DNA from: Moniliophthora roreri
Lineage: Eukaryota > Basidiomycota > Agaricomycetes > Agaricales > Marasmiaceae
Reading direction: 5' to 3'
NCBI GenBank assembly: GCA_001466705.2
Contig: LATX02000214.1
Location: 310,001 to 374,000, forward strand
DNA: 64,000 bases
Shown piece by piece: positions 36,527 to 46,794 of the stretch (positions are counted from its first letter, which is position 1; each line of letters starts with the position of its first letter). The translations under genes were made by a program, and so were the position numbers. The notes below the pieces were generated by a model. The model was not told the origin of the DNA, did not search any database, and was given only the letters and a program-made list of their open reading frames with translations.

Positions 36527-37787
36527 ATGGTGTACAACATCCCCTACACTCCTAACGCACAAGGCACTAGGAGGACCAAGGTCGACCATTCAGTTAACAT
36601 TCGATGGCACCAAATGCTAGCGCAGGCGTACGCTCGTGCCAGAGAATCTCAGGAGTTGTATGGTATCGATGAAAATGACGAAGGCGACCTTTCTGACGAT
36701 GTAAGGTCTTTTTCGCCGTCTCCCAAATCATCGTCGATTAACCGATACTCCCTACTAGTCTTATTCTCCAAACTTCAACAATTCTCAGAAAGCCGTCGAA
36801 AGCTACCTCGAATACCTTAGTGCCCTGCCGCGTAGATATCCTGTGAACATGCCTGCCAAGAGTGTACCAAACGTCGAAGAAGAGATCCCTGAATTCCCCA
36901 CCGATACGCCTTCTGCGTCTTCTACCCCACAACCTAATCGTCGCTGGCGTCGTTATCTCTCAATCAACTCTGCCGTGGCAGTCATGTCGCCCACAAAACT
37001 CTTGGCCTCCGCCATGAAGCGTACTCGGTCACTACCTGAACTTGGCCTGAAGGGTCGGTCCCCATTCGTCCGACTCCGTCGCCGTGGCACAGTATGCAAA
37101 AGTTCCGCTGCCACCGTGCCAAAGGAAGAAGGGCCGGCGCTTACTCGAGTTGCTTCTGAACCAAGAGCCCAAACGCAAACTCCAGCTCCAGCCATCGTAA
37201 AAAAGGCGCGCAGAAATACGGTAGACGACGGGCAAACTTGTATCGCTCGTGTCAGGAGAGTAGAGTTTGCTACCTCAACCTCCGTCACTACCCCTGCTAC
37301 TCACTCTACCCCTAGAAAGGATTCAGAATCTTCAGAGTCTCCCAAACGAAAGCGTCCACGCAGAGAGCGATCTAAATCTTCACCACCACGGCCACCTAAA
37401 CCTGCTCCAAAAGTAGAACCCGAACCGTTCCAAATTCGTCCAATGCTTCTCCCCTCATCGGTATTCGAAACCACCGCCACCTGCCCTTATTCCATCCGGC
37501 AGAGTCCAATTCCCGCTGATATGTGGGATCATCTATCGTCAGCTGGTAACACCCACAATCTTCCTAATATAGAGGCGTCAATCGAGGATGAACCGTACCA
37601 GGAACCCTGGTGGGTCACTCCTTCTGTTATTGCGGTACTTTTCATTCTTGTAGTCTTGATCATTGGACTATGCCTTGCATCTATTCCCGTTTGGGCAGTT
37701 TGTGCGCCGTGCGGTTGGGTATATGGGCTCTTTCCATCGGCTTTGTTTGAAATCGAAGACGAGAAAAGGTCCAAATACCGTTACTGA
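36527..37787 (+). CDS. Basic, disordered protein with C-terminal membrane segments
   Basis: Not a family I can name. Exon 1 starts at ATG 36527 (MVYNIPYTPNAQGTRRTKVD) and contains a helical stretch (WHQMLAQAYARARESQELYG). An 88-nt intron at about 36700-36790 joins it to KAVESYLEYLSALPRRYP. The long middle is Ser/Pro/Arg-rich with PKRKRPRRERSKSSPPRPPK (about 37340-37400) and looks disordered. Near the C-terminus are WWVTPSVIAVLFILVVLIIG and a second hydrophobic stretch (CLASIPVWAVCAPCGWVYGL), ending EDEKRSKYRY. This suggests a tail-anchored or hairpin membrane protein with a large basic cytoplasmic or nucleoplasmic domain, perhaps at the nuclear envelope or ER. The frame is clean and the splice sites are good, so the gene is probably real. 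Confidence 0.75.
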
Positions 37788-38401
37788 ACCAGCGTTCGCT
37801 GCTTATCGTTCGTTCTATCGCTTGCTTTCCATTCCCGTATACATTCACGCTCTTTTTATTCTCTCGCTATTGCTCCAAACGCACACTCCTTCGTCCCTCC
37901 TGGTTTATGTTTTCACTACATTAATGTTTCATTCTCTGGGTACGAGGTCTTCAGGTTAACTGGAGACTCCGCTCGTACTGCGCGAACCTTCTTTTTCCCT
38001 GTCGCGCCTTTGTAGCACACTCCTTTAGCTCTGTATCTTACTCTGGCTGTCCTTATGCTATCGCTGAATATAACTTGTGATATTTAAAAGATCATCGATT
38101 CTGTGGGCGTGGTTAGTTACCTGGCTGTAGTCGAAACCAGGATCAGTATCAGGTCTCGACGAGCGTTCAGCTTTCCGACAATGACTAGTATTAGCTGCAG
38201 AGATTGAACTCCATAACTAGCAAGTGTACTGATACTCAGCGGAACTCAAGCTCCAGTGTCGAGTTGCTCTGTGTAGGTTTCGTGCTATGATAAGTATCAC
38301 GCCTTTCTTAAGTTCACGCTGTTTCCCGACTTCGACCCTTTGGCTCTCGCACTGATACAGTGAAAGTAGTATAAGATATACTGATTATCTGAGAAACAAC
38401 T
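37788..38401. other. Intergenic 3' region between convergent genes
   Basis: Non-coding sequence between the convergent basic membrane protein gene and the acyltransferase gene. No structure was noticed. Confidence 0.5.
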
Positions 38402-39776
38402 CTAGTTATTCAAGGCGCGCCACATCTCCGGAGGATTCATGTCAAAGCTGATGGGACGATAATGCTCGTCTGTCATCAGCCCATCACGACAAACACCATC
38501 CATATACCTCGAAAGACTCCACGATAACCAGCACAGCACCCAAGTGTATCCAATCCATTTAGACGCCCTACCCAAGAGCGTTGCTGGTAGTACGTTTTGG
38601 ACCATGCGCTCAACTACAATCGCGAGCGGCTGCAGGAGGAAAAACTGAAAATCATGGCCCCGAAAAAAGAACCAAAAGGTATCAGAGAGTGTTTGGGGTG
38701 GATTTGGAGAGGTGAGGCGTTCTGCAAGTTGATGAATGACGCCGGAAATGAAGAAGGCACCGAAGTTTTTGACAAAGTGGTACGCTTTGGTACCTTTTCG
38801 TAGATGGAGCAACTCCTTGGCGATGTATTCGCCGTGAGAGGAGAGAAGCTATGATTAATGGTTGAGTCAGTGATGAAGTAGTGTCACCGAAGAAACTTAC
38901 TCGTCGTAACAAATGATGCCAGGTATGCCTAAAACGTGTTCAAGTGTCAGTCAGTTAATGAAAGGTGGCAATATGACGGAAAGACGCTTACCTCCAAAAC
39001 CGAGACACTGTATAGGCCTCAAGAAAAGAACCAAAGAGAGGCGGGCATTCTTCTGGCTCCGATATTCCAAAAGCTACTAGCGGAATCACTACGCAGAGGT
39101 GCAGTGCATTGCAGAATACAATCACTCTAGCACCGTACACCACCACTGCAAACACTCTCCAGCTAAACCTATCGGCCGAAATGGCATAATTCAAAGCCAA
39201 AGACGCCCTCGTCCTGTTGATGTATCCGCTGAGACAGAATCCTGTGACACAAAGACCCAACAATAAGGCTTTATGGATCACAAATCGGATTCTCGACATC
39301 CGAAATTTATCATCCCCTTCTTTCCGCCCATGTCCCCATCCAATGCCTCTCGGATCCAACAAGAGAAGAAGCCCCCATTTAAGTCGGGAAAGAAATGAGG
39401 ATTCAGCATTGTGAATGGGATCCGAATGTTTCCGAAGCGAGTCGTGTGGATCTGGTGTCAGTACTAGGAAGTCTGAAGCCATGAAACTCTGCACGATGAG
39501 TAATAGGCCTATTTGGGCATCTTCTTTCTTGACTTTTACGGAGGGTCGAAAGAATGTGTGGTAGACGATGCTGAGTAGCAAGATAAAGCCCAGCTGCCTG
39601 TTCAACCTTGTTTCAGCAGCGAGGCTGAGGACGAAGATAAGCTGAACGGTGAGAAGAGCGAGAATGGCGTCCATGATTGAGAACAGTGTGTAGCCATGGT
39701 CTTTAAGCTGGAGAGGGAACGAGAGCGGAAATGAACCTGGGGAGCGATAACCATCAATGAAAAAGGAGTTGATCAT
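38402..39776 (-). CDS. Wax-synthase-like membrane O-acyltransferase (MBOAT)
   Basis: Starts at ATG 39776 (MINSFFIDGY), with repeated hydrophobic helices (ILALLTVQLIFVLSLAAE, LLLIVQSFMASDFLVL, LLLGLCVTGFCLSGYI, ARVIVFCNALHLCVVIPLV). Two short introns around 38900-38990 join a signature reading FWRHTWHHLLRR, the counterpart of FWGRxWHQxxRR in wax synthases, to RKGTKAYHFVKNFGAFFISG and VIHQLAERL, where the membrane-embedded His is the expected catalytic residue. The last exon ends MNPPEMWRALNN. Family members esterify long-chain alcohols or terpenoid hydroxyls from acyl-CoA in the ER membrane; in fungi many act as acetyltransferases in terpenoid clusters. No terpene synthase lies in the window, so the acceptor is unknown. 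Confidence 0.88.
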
Positions 39777-40237
39777 ACGAGGAGCCGAATGAGGTTATGA
39801 CCCAGTAGGTTATTTCAAATTAACGTCGTAGATAAGGCGATCCAATCTAGGCTCAAGACAGGCTTCATGCAAGTGAGGAGATTAGCGATGATGGTTTCTC
39901 GAGGATATTAAAGTTTATTCACAAAACTGCCATTTTACCCTCAGTAAATCACCAAGTCACCCCTAATGTCTAACACATCGGCCCAAAGGGCTGATAATGA
40001 TGAGCTCCTGTAGCAACGGCCACCGTGCTGTTCAAACCTAGTCAAACCCATCGCTGAAGTATTCGCGGTAAATGTCCGAGTCTTGGTTTAGACATCATCC
40101 GACACACTTTTGGTGTTAAAGAAATATGAAACTGGTGGTGACGGAAAGGAAATAGAATCAGTAGACGAGGTGCAGCATACGTCTCTAAACCACATAGTCC
40201 CGTAGCACCGGTTATTTGCTGTCCTCCTCATCTACAT
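39777..40237. other. Upstream region of the acyltransferase gene
   Basis: Promoter-side non-coding sequence running to the start of the repeat. No gene seen. Confidence 0.5.
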
Positions 40238-40948
40238 CCACCTTTGGTTCCCACCCAAAACGTCATATCTGATGGGCCAGACAGGGGACACCGGCCCATC
40301 AGATTTGACGTTAAAATTTTTTTCTGGCCGCACGCGGAAACCACCCTCGTATATCTCGAGTAATTTCGATAAATTTCAGCCCACTCACCAAGTCTTCCGC
40401 GTCCTTGCCAAAGTCCCTCTGGCAGTCCAACTCGGCATTCCCCGCACCGCTGATGTCGTCAACTTTCTAATTTTGTCGCTGTCACCGCATCGGTCTCCCG
40501 AACATCAACATCACAAATATTCATCAATAAGCACCTCTTGACATTAAACGTCCATCACCTCGCGCTCTCAGCCCAGCTCTACCCGTTTCCCTTTCCGGAA
40601 TCATCGCCGGAACGCCAGCAAAGCGTTCCCTCCACCTCCATGATGCACAATTGCATCCTCGATACTAATCTGGATTGGGAAGAATTGTACTGGGAGGGAT
40701 CTTGATGAGCAGACTAGTGATGAGGTACGTCCACCTACTTCGTTCTTTTTCTTCACTACACTCACCCTGCCTCTGTGTTCAGTCACTGGTATCTCCTGGG
40801 GCTTTAAGTCGGCGTGAATGAGATCGCGGAATGGTGCGAACCGCATGACCGTATGCAAGGTACATTGTCGCCGCGTCCCGCAAAATACTTCCACTAACTT
40901 GCTTTATCCCTACGTTCGCCCACCAGAATCACGATAAGTCCTCTCTTA
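40238..40948 (-). repeat. Unclassified repeat, CpG-intact copy (inverted partner of 43522-44234)
   Basis: The reverse complement of this segment aligns end to end with 43522-44234. One boundary is CCACCTTTGG and the other coincides with the 'n' at 40949. It retains about 45 CpG sites. A minus-strand frame (40601-40894) contains FRDLIHADLKPQEIPV, reminiscent of a protein-kinase HRDLKPxN loop, but no other kinase motif is secure. Near one end is a 20-bp-arm hairpin. The transposon class is unknown. Confidence 0.75.
40259..40312. repeat. Twenty-bp-arm hairpin in the repeat end
   Basis: Arm AACGTCATATCTGATGGGCC (40259-40278), a 14-nt loop, then GGCCCATCAGATTTGACGTT (40293-40312): 19 of 20 pairs match. 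Conserved in the other copy at 44159-44212. Confidence 0.85.
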
Positions 40949-40949
40949 N
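40949..40949. other. Assembly join (single n) between two repeat classes
   Basis: Homology to the 43.5-44.2 kb repeat stops within a base or so of this 'n', and a Gypsy gag begins on the other side. A contig join in repeats is more likely than a real junction. Confidence 0.7.
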
Positions 40950-40963
40950 TCTCTTCCACCTCT

Positions 40964-42134
40964 TCAAAAACCCTCCTTTCCCATGAGATCAAAGATCTCT
41001 TCTTGCTCTCCTTCTCCTTGTTCGGCAATGAGCGTGCGGATCTTGGTAAAAGCTTCTCGTGGTGAGAGCTTTTTGGGTTCATACTTCGGCGGCGGGGTTT
41101 GTTGAGTTTGTCCTTTGAGGGGACAATCTCGTGAGACGTGACCGGTCTTTGCACAACGGAAACACTTCCCTGCAGCCATGTAGTCCTTCCTATCGGATTC
41201 GGACAAGAGTCGTCCGATAGTTACTTCCTTCTCCTTTCGAGTGATCTTTGGTTTAGTCGGCTCTCTTTTCTTCCGATTGGCCATAACCAACTTGTATTGA
41301 TTGTCGTACTTGATTGCTAATTTGTACCACTCGTCCAAGGTTTCGGGTTCCCCGTCTGTTCGGAGCATGATCTTCGTTTGTAAGGATTCGGGGAGTCCTT
41401 CCCTAGCTTCATCGTCGTATTTGGTGTCCATCGCGATAAGGCGGAATCGATTAACGTATTCGTCGGCCCTATCCGTCATTCTGATCTGTTCGATCTTGGC
41501 TTGTGCTTCTCTGACAACGTTGATGGGTTGCCATTCTGCTCGAAATCTTTGTTTGAAATTACTCCAAGTTTCTTCGGCAGCTTTCTTCTTCTCTTCAGGG
41601 TCATCGTCTTCGGGGAAGAGCTTCATCGTCTCCCTTTGCTTCCATTCACTGGTGTTTCCCTTGACCAGTGATAGCAGAAGCATCTTCTTCTTCTCGTCGG
41701 TGTTCGCCTTGACTGGATTCATCGCAAAATAGAGTTCGAGATCGAGAAGGAAGCGGCGGGTATCGGATTGTTTGCCCAAAAAGGGGTCCGGAGTCGGCCC
41801 TTTACTAGCTTCATCCTTCTTGTCGTCAATTGTCTGGAGCACGGCTGTGGAAATGGTCCGGGCCCATTGTTCGTCGGTATCGTCATGCTCTACTTTCGGT
41901 TTGACGTCTGAAGCAGCAGCAGCGCTTCCACTAGGAGTCGTCATTTCTGAGGTCGGGGTATGGAAAATATTTCGGTATTTGTNTTCGGCGCGGAGTCTGT
42001 TCGGGATCGGAGTTCAATAGCTGATTGGCTACTTCGAGTTGATCATCGAGATCTGCTTCTTCGGCTGCCGTAAAGGGAGCCCTCGGGGGAGTCGTGTTTC
42101 GATAAGCGGTGATGCCTAGACCTGAGTAGGTCGG
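40964..42134 (-). mobile_element. Ty3/Gypsy-type retrotransposon gag fragment
   Basis: A 326-residue minus-strand frame (40964-41944) has a retrotransposon capsid-like core (FLLDLELYFAMNPVKANTDE, EWKQRETMKLF, NFKQRFRAEWQPINVVREAQ, then YVNRFRLIAMDTKYDDEA) and one CCHC zinc knuckle, CFRCAKTGHVSRDC, which binds RNA. An upstream block (41984-42134, PPRAPFTAAEEADLDDQLEV) continues it in another frame; the shift falls at the 'n' at 41983, so it is probably a sequencing or gap artefact. No protease, reverse transcriptase, RNase H or integrase follows, because the contig join at 40949 intervenes. Confidence 0.85.
41983..41983. other. Undetermined base within gag
   Basis: The coding frames on the two sides differ by one position here, consistent with a base call or gap of wrong length. 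Confidence 0.8.
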
Positions 42135-42149
42135 CAACGATCAGCTTGA

Positions 42150-42780
42150 CCTTTTGTTACGTTACTTGCGCAGCAACGACAACAACTCAACACCGCTATG
42201 ACGTAGCGGCGCTAAATTGACAAAAGAGACAAGTTCGAGTTTGAGTTCCTTAGCTCGCGCTAAAGTTCTCAGAGTTCGGTCGAGATGAGCAAGATGTCCA
42301 AAGAGTTAACTAGGTCAAGCTGAGGTAGCTTAGACCTGCAAACTATCTACTTATACAACGATTGTAGTCTACTAGTTGCATACAAACTGCTAGTACGACA
42401 TCGTTTGTTTAGTAAACAGAATGTCCCTTTGTCGTCATAATAATTAGGAATGTGACATCAGAAGTGATGTCGAGGAAGCAAAAATAAATATAATGATACA
42501 ATAGCCGACGTCAGAAATGACATCGGATCATAAATAGAAAAGGAAAGAAAGTAATAGAATAATGATATCATACTGATGTCGCAGATGACATAGTGATGAC
42601 ATCTTAAATAGAAAGGAAGGCATGTAGTCGGGAAAGGGAGCTGGGAATGTGGATGTGTCCAGATGTCAATGAGAAGCATAGGTAGAAAAGAGAAAACTAG
42701 CGCTTGAGAGCGCTGCTCAAATATATTGATAACAGTCTCCCCATGTGTGTATGAGCTATCCAGAGCAATAGACATTGAAT
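42150..42780 (-). mobile_element. Probable 5' LTR/leader of the Gypsy element
   Basis: It lies directly upstream of gag on the same strand. It includes a TATTTAAG TATA-like word (42603-42610, minus strand) and three dyads of the type TGAYRTC/GAYRTCA: 42452-42473 (TGACATCAGAAGTGATGTC), 42504-42527 (GACGTCAGAAATGACATC) and 42569-42604. Such CRE-like dyads are common in LTR promoters. Exact LTR ends and a primer-binding site were not identified, and no second LTR was found. Confidence 0.45.
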
Positions 42781-44930
42781 GAGAGTCAAAATGTTCACCG
42801 TGGTAATAAGTCTATTTGACATAGCAATGTTTGCCCCACATAGCAAACTATATTCTGATTGCTCATAAGATTTTTGTGAACATTTTCAATGGTTGTTCAA
42901 TGAAACACAATGTGCTGGGGATTTGACATAGAGCAAGACAAGTAAAATACCTCTGCACAATGGCTATGGTGATCATTCTGGGATCTTATATATACACACC
43001 ATATTTCAACACTGTAAGTTCCTGTGTGGGCTATCTCATACTATCATCATGAACATTGTGAAAATTCTGCATTTCCTTACTAGTATGGTTAAATACCCTC
43101 AATGAGGAATAATAATCAATCGGCATCGCATTCTTCCATTCATGATGATTCCAGTAATCAGGCTAGCCAGAATAGAGCGAATGAGTCTAATTCCAGTGAT
43201 ATTGCAAGGTGTGCACCTTTTAATCTACTCATTCTGCCCATGATGTTAATATGACTCTGAATATCCTACTTAGTTATGAAACAGCAAGACAAGCATGGGA
43301 TAAACCTCTTAATCAGCATTGATAATTACTCTGTAGCAAAAAGACTAACCAACTACCCATGAAGATGCTGGTCCCAGTGAAATAAATCTCATGGCTTGGA
43401 AGATGCAGCATTATGGAGTCAGAGTCAGATGTCAAATTGTGAAGTTCCGAGGCATGACTGGAATATACTCCATAGTTAATATTATGGAGTATGGACAGAT
43501 TGCTGGGCAGTGTATTCTGGTAAGAGATGACTTATCATGATTCTGGTGGGCAAACATAGAGATAAAGCAAGTTAGTGGAAGTATTTTGCAGGACGCAGCA
43601 ACAATGTACCTTGCATATGGTCATGCAGTTCACACCATTCTGTGATCTCATTCACACTGACTTAAAGCCCCAGGAGATACCAGTGACTGTGAACACAGAG
43701 GCAGAGTGAGTGTAGTGAAGAAAAAGAACAAAGTAGGTGGACGTACCTCATCACTAGTCTGCTCATCAAGATCCCTCCTAGTACAATTCTTCCCAATCCA
43801 GATTAGTATCAAGGATGCAATTGTGCATCATGGAGGTGGAGGGAATGCTTTGCTGGTGTTCTGGTGATGATTCTGGAAAGGGAAACGGGTAGAGCTGGGC
43901 TGAGAGCATGAGGTGATGGACGTTTAATGTCAAGAGGCACTTATTGATGAATATTTGTAATGTTGATGTTTGGGAGACCAATGCGGTGACAGCGACAAAA
44001 TTAGAAAGTTGACAACATCAGCAGTGTGAGGAATGCTGAGTTGGACTGCCAGAGGGACTTTGGCAAGGATGTGGAAGACTTGGTGAGTGGGCTGAAATTT
44101 ATTGAAATTACTTGAGATATATGAGGGTGGTTTCCATGTGCAGCCAGAAAAAAATTTTAACGTCAAATCTGATGGGCCAGTGTCCTCTGTCTGGCCCATC
44201 AGATATGATGTTTTGGGTGGGAACCAAAGGTGGAGTTTCCACCCCAGTACTATTGGCTAGTGCAGCTGAGCAGAAGGGGTACTTTTCTTCCAAGGCAGGA
44301 GGAGAAGAGGCAAGAGAGCCTGATGCATGAATGGGAGCCTATATGTAGTCAGAGAGCTGTTGCCTGGGGAAGATGTGAGTGAGCACTGATGCCATCACCA
44401 ATACCCTTGATGGCAGGTATAGGTACACTGACCCCTGCTGGAGTCCATGGTACTTGTTCTGCTTCACCAGCAGCAGTAGTGAAGTTGGGCATTGAAAAGC
44501 ACTGGCACCTACTCATTTGAACAGCGCTTATTGATGTTCAATGACTCCAACACTGAATCAGTAGCTACCTGTAGATACCAGTTTGTTGGGAGTTTATTTT
44601 TTTTTCTTAGGAAAAAGCTTGTGAGCAAAGAGAAATCTGTCAAATTATACAGCCATAACTATAATACCATACAGTTCACAGCTCTAGCTATGTCTTCTTA
44701 TTTTCAAACCTATTCAACTTGTATATAATATATTTTATATACTGCTTGACACTTCATTGCCTGTGAGAGTGCATACCACCAACCCATGTACTGCTATAAT
44801 GACTATCCAAGTGTAACATTTAATCCCTAAGCCAGGCCAAAGGTAAGTCCTTCCAACAACTGCCACTTAGCACTTATGAACACACAGTGTGTATTGATTT
44901 GGTGCAACTCAGAACGGGTTCAGTCAGTAA
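42781..44930. mobile_element. CpG-depleted transposon graveyard
   Basis: I count only about 15-20 CpG dinucleotides over 2.1 kb, against roughly 90-100 expected from base composition, with TpG and CpA in excess. Flanking genes show normal CpG. It includes the decayed repeat copy at 43522-44234. Frames are littered with TGA/TAA/TAG. It is consistent with old, methylated transposon DNA. Confidence 0.8.
43522..44234 (+). repeat. Unclassified repeat, CpG-mutated copy
   Basis: Inverted partner of 40238-40948. By hand alignment nearly all substitutions relative to the intact copy are CG to TG or CG to CA (about 39). The remaining 6 or so are also C-to-T or G-to-A, and there is one 2-bp insertion. 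The kinase-like motif and open frames are destroyed. The hairpin is retained at 44159-44212. Confidence 0.85.
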
Positions 44931-45109
44931 TAAGAGACAGAACATACCTCTGAGAATCCCATAATGCAAATCTCAGTCTCTTCATGATATCTTTGTTGCT
45001 CGCTTTCTTCATGTCCACCACAGAGATACACACTCCCTTCAACAGCTTAATCATCTCTTTGCACTTAAATGTCCCGAAGGATGCTGTTTCACCCATAGGT
45101 TCACCTAAA

Positions 45110-45912
45110 TGCATGTCCTCAAGCATTTTGGATAGCTCTTGGTGGGATATCTTGGGCTTTCAGAAATTCTGAGGCATCTTGCGGGGCTAAGATATTGCGA
45201 CGAAAGGGGAGAAGAAATTGAGAATTGCACGAAGAGGCGCCTGCAGTTAAGGTAGGGTATTGCTTCGCACGGCCACTTGGAGTCAATGTGCCTGAAAGAA
45301 ATTGCAGGTTCCCCAAAGAGAAGTTATGGTCCATCAAACGACGTCATAGTTTGTAGCGAAGCCATACTGAAACTCACCTCAGGGTATCCAAAAGTACCAA
45401 GCGAAAGGTTCCGTCTAAGGTTTGTACATAGCGTCAGTTGGTCTTTCTTTTGTAATCATTCTCTAGAATGTCAGCCTAAACATAGCATAAAATCGAAGCG
45501 TTTTACTCACCATCACTATAAAGACCTGGATCTCAAAGGGATCTGCACTGTCTACGATGACTTCTCGAGCGGAGGAGGAGGAAGTGGCCAGAGATGAACC
45601 CGGAACAGAGCCAAGGCTGAATAAGGAAAGGTCCAGACTGAGTTCACGCACGGACCAGTCAGCTAACAAGAACTGACGCTCGTTCGGCGCTTCAAGTTGA
45701 TACTCAATCCCAGGTGCAACTTGGTGAAATATTCTATTGTAAAGTTCAGAACTCGATGTTAGAACAAGCGGTGTCTTCGACGCTATCCGGGTGTGAACAG
45801 GGACCCTCTCAAACGCGCGAGGAATCATATTGAACACTATACAAATATATACAAGAGTAGAGTTGAAATGAAAGGGGACCTTGTCAGTAACGTGTACCGC
45901 AACGGTGAGCAT
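45110..45912 (-). CDS. Unrecognised spliced gene
   Basis: I do not recognise the product. A minus-strand frame from the ATG near 45912 splices (intron with TTTGTATAG acceptor, about 45842) into NMIPRAFERVPVHTRIASKT, RIFHQVAPGIEYQLEAPNER, ADWSVRELSLDLSLFSLG and ADPFEIQVFIVM, then a GTGAGT donor. A later exon reads DGTFRLVLLDTLRHIDSKWP, then CEAIPYLN. These are protein-like in composition, but the acceptor joining the two parts in frame could not be found, so the gene may be damaged. It lies next to a short-chain dehydrogenase pseudogene and a transposon block. Confidence 0.4.
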
Positions 45913-45974
45913 TTGCGCTCGTCATTCCAACACTCGACGTACTTCAGAAATGTCTTCCCTGATAACACTTCCTC

Positions 45975-46794
45975 CTACCAAGGTTGCTCCCTTTTATCGC
46001 TCCGGAATAGCCCCGTTTTCTCCCTGGAGCAACGCCAACTCGGAAAGTAATTCTGCAGCCTTCTCTGTCGTTTTTCCGCCCTGCATGAAGATCTATTCAA
46101 CTTGGTCATCGTGAGTCCAGGCGTCACAGCGTTTACTCTGAACCCATCATTCTTCAACTCTTTCGCGAGTGCGATGACGAGTTTGCTACCGCCTTTGAGG
46201 TACTGTACACCACGACGTGAAGATACGAATTGGGTGGGCTTTTTTGGGTGTTAGATGCCATATCCGTCGATATGAGGAGTATAACTGGTTCACGAAGGAG
46301 CGGAAGGAAAGCTTGGGTTATGTAGATGACGCCGTAGAAATTGATCTCCATCGTCTCTTTAATAATATCGGTATCGACAGAGCTAGCGTTTCGGAGAGCA
46401 TCCATGCAGGCTAGCGCTGCGTCGTGTACGAGGATGTCGAGCTTTCCTTCGGCTTTGAAGATGAATTCGACGGCGGACTGAATGGATTATTTCCACGTCA
46501 TATCAAATTGAACGAATTTGACGTTGGATACCTCGTCGTACATGGTTTTCCTCATCAATGGCTAAGTACGTGGTTAGATTAGACATAGAAATACTCACAG
46601 GGGATCATTTCCGGCCTTTCCATTCCGAGCAACAGCATAAAGAGTGTTTCTCTCTCTTCGACACAAGCAGCCCGACGAGAGCGAGTCCGGTACCGGTGTT
46701 GGAGATAACACAGGATATTTCTTCTGAGTCGTGGATCGTCAGTGACGATTTGGAATTGAGCAGGAGACTCACCACTAGTTTTTGCTACTGACAT
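45975..46794 (-). pseudogene. Short-chain dehydrogenase/reductase pseudogene
   Basis: SDR landmarks are recognisable in order on the minus strand: a degenerate nucleotide-binding loop (ISNTGTGLALVGLL), TLYAVARNGKAGNDPL, VKFVQFDMTWK, LDILVHDA (the NNAG position), MEINFYGVIYITQAFLPLL, the catalytic YSTSK, then ALAKELKNDGFRVNAVTPGL and KTTEKAAELLSELALLQGEN. They are in different frames: shifts occur after KREKH, right after YSTSK, and near TKLNR, and an in-frame TAA follows DMTWK. The NAG Asn is Asp. It is a former NAD(P)-dependent oxidoreductase, now dead. Confidence 0.8.

Noticed and set aside
40601..40894. Functional protein kinase gene
   Set aside because: Only one motif is recognisable, it lies inside a repeat, and no ATP-binding lysine or DFG motif was found.
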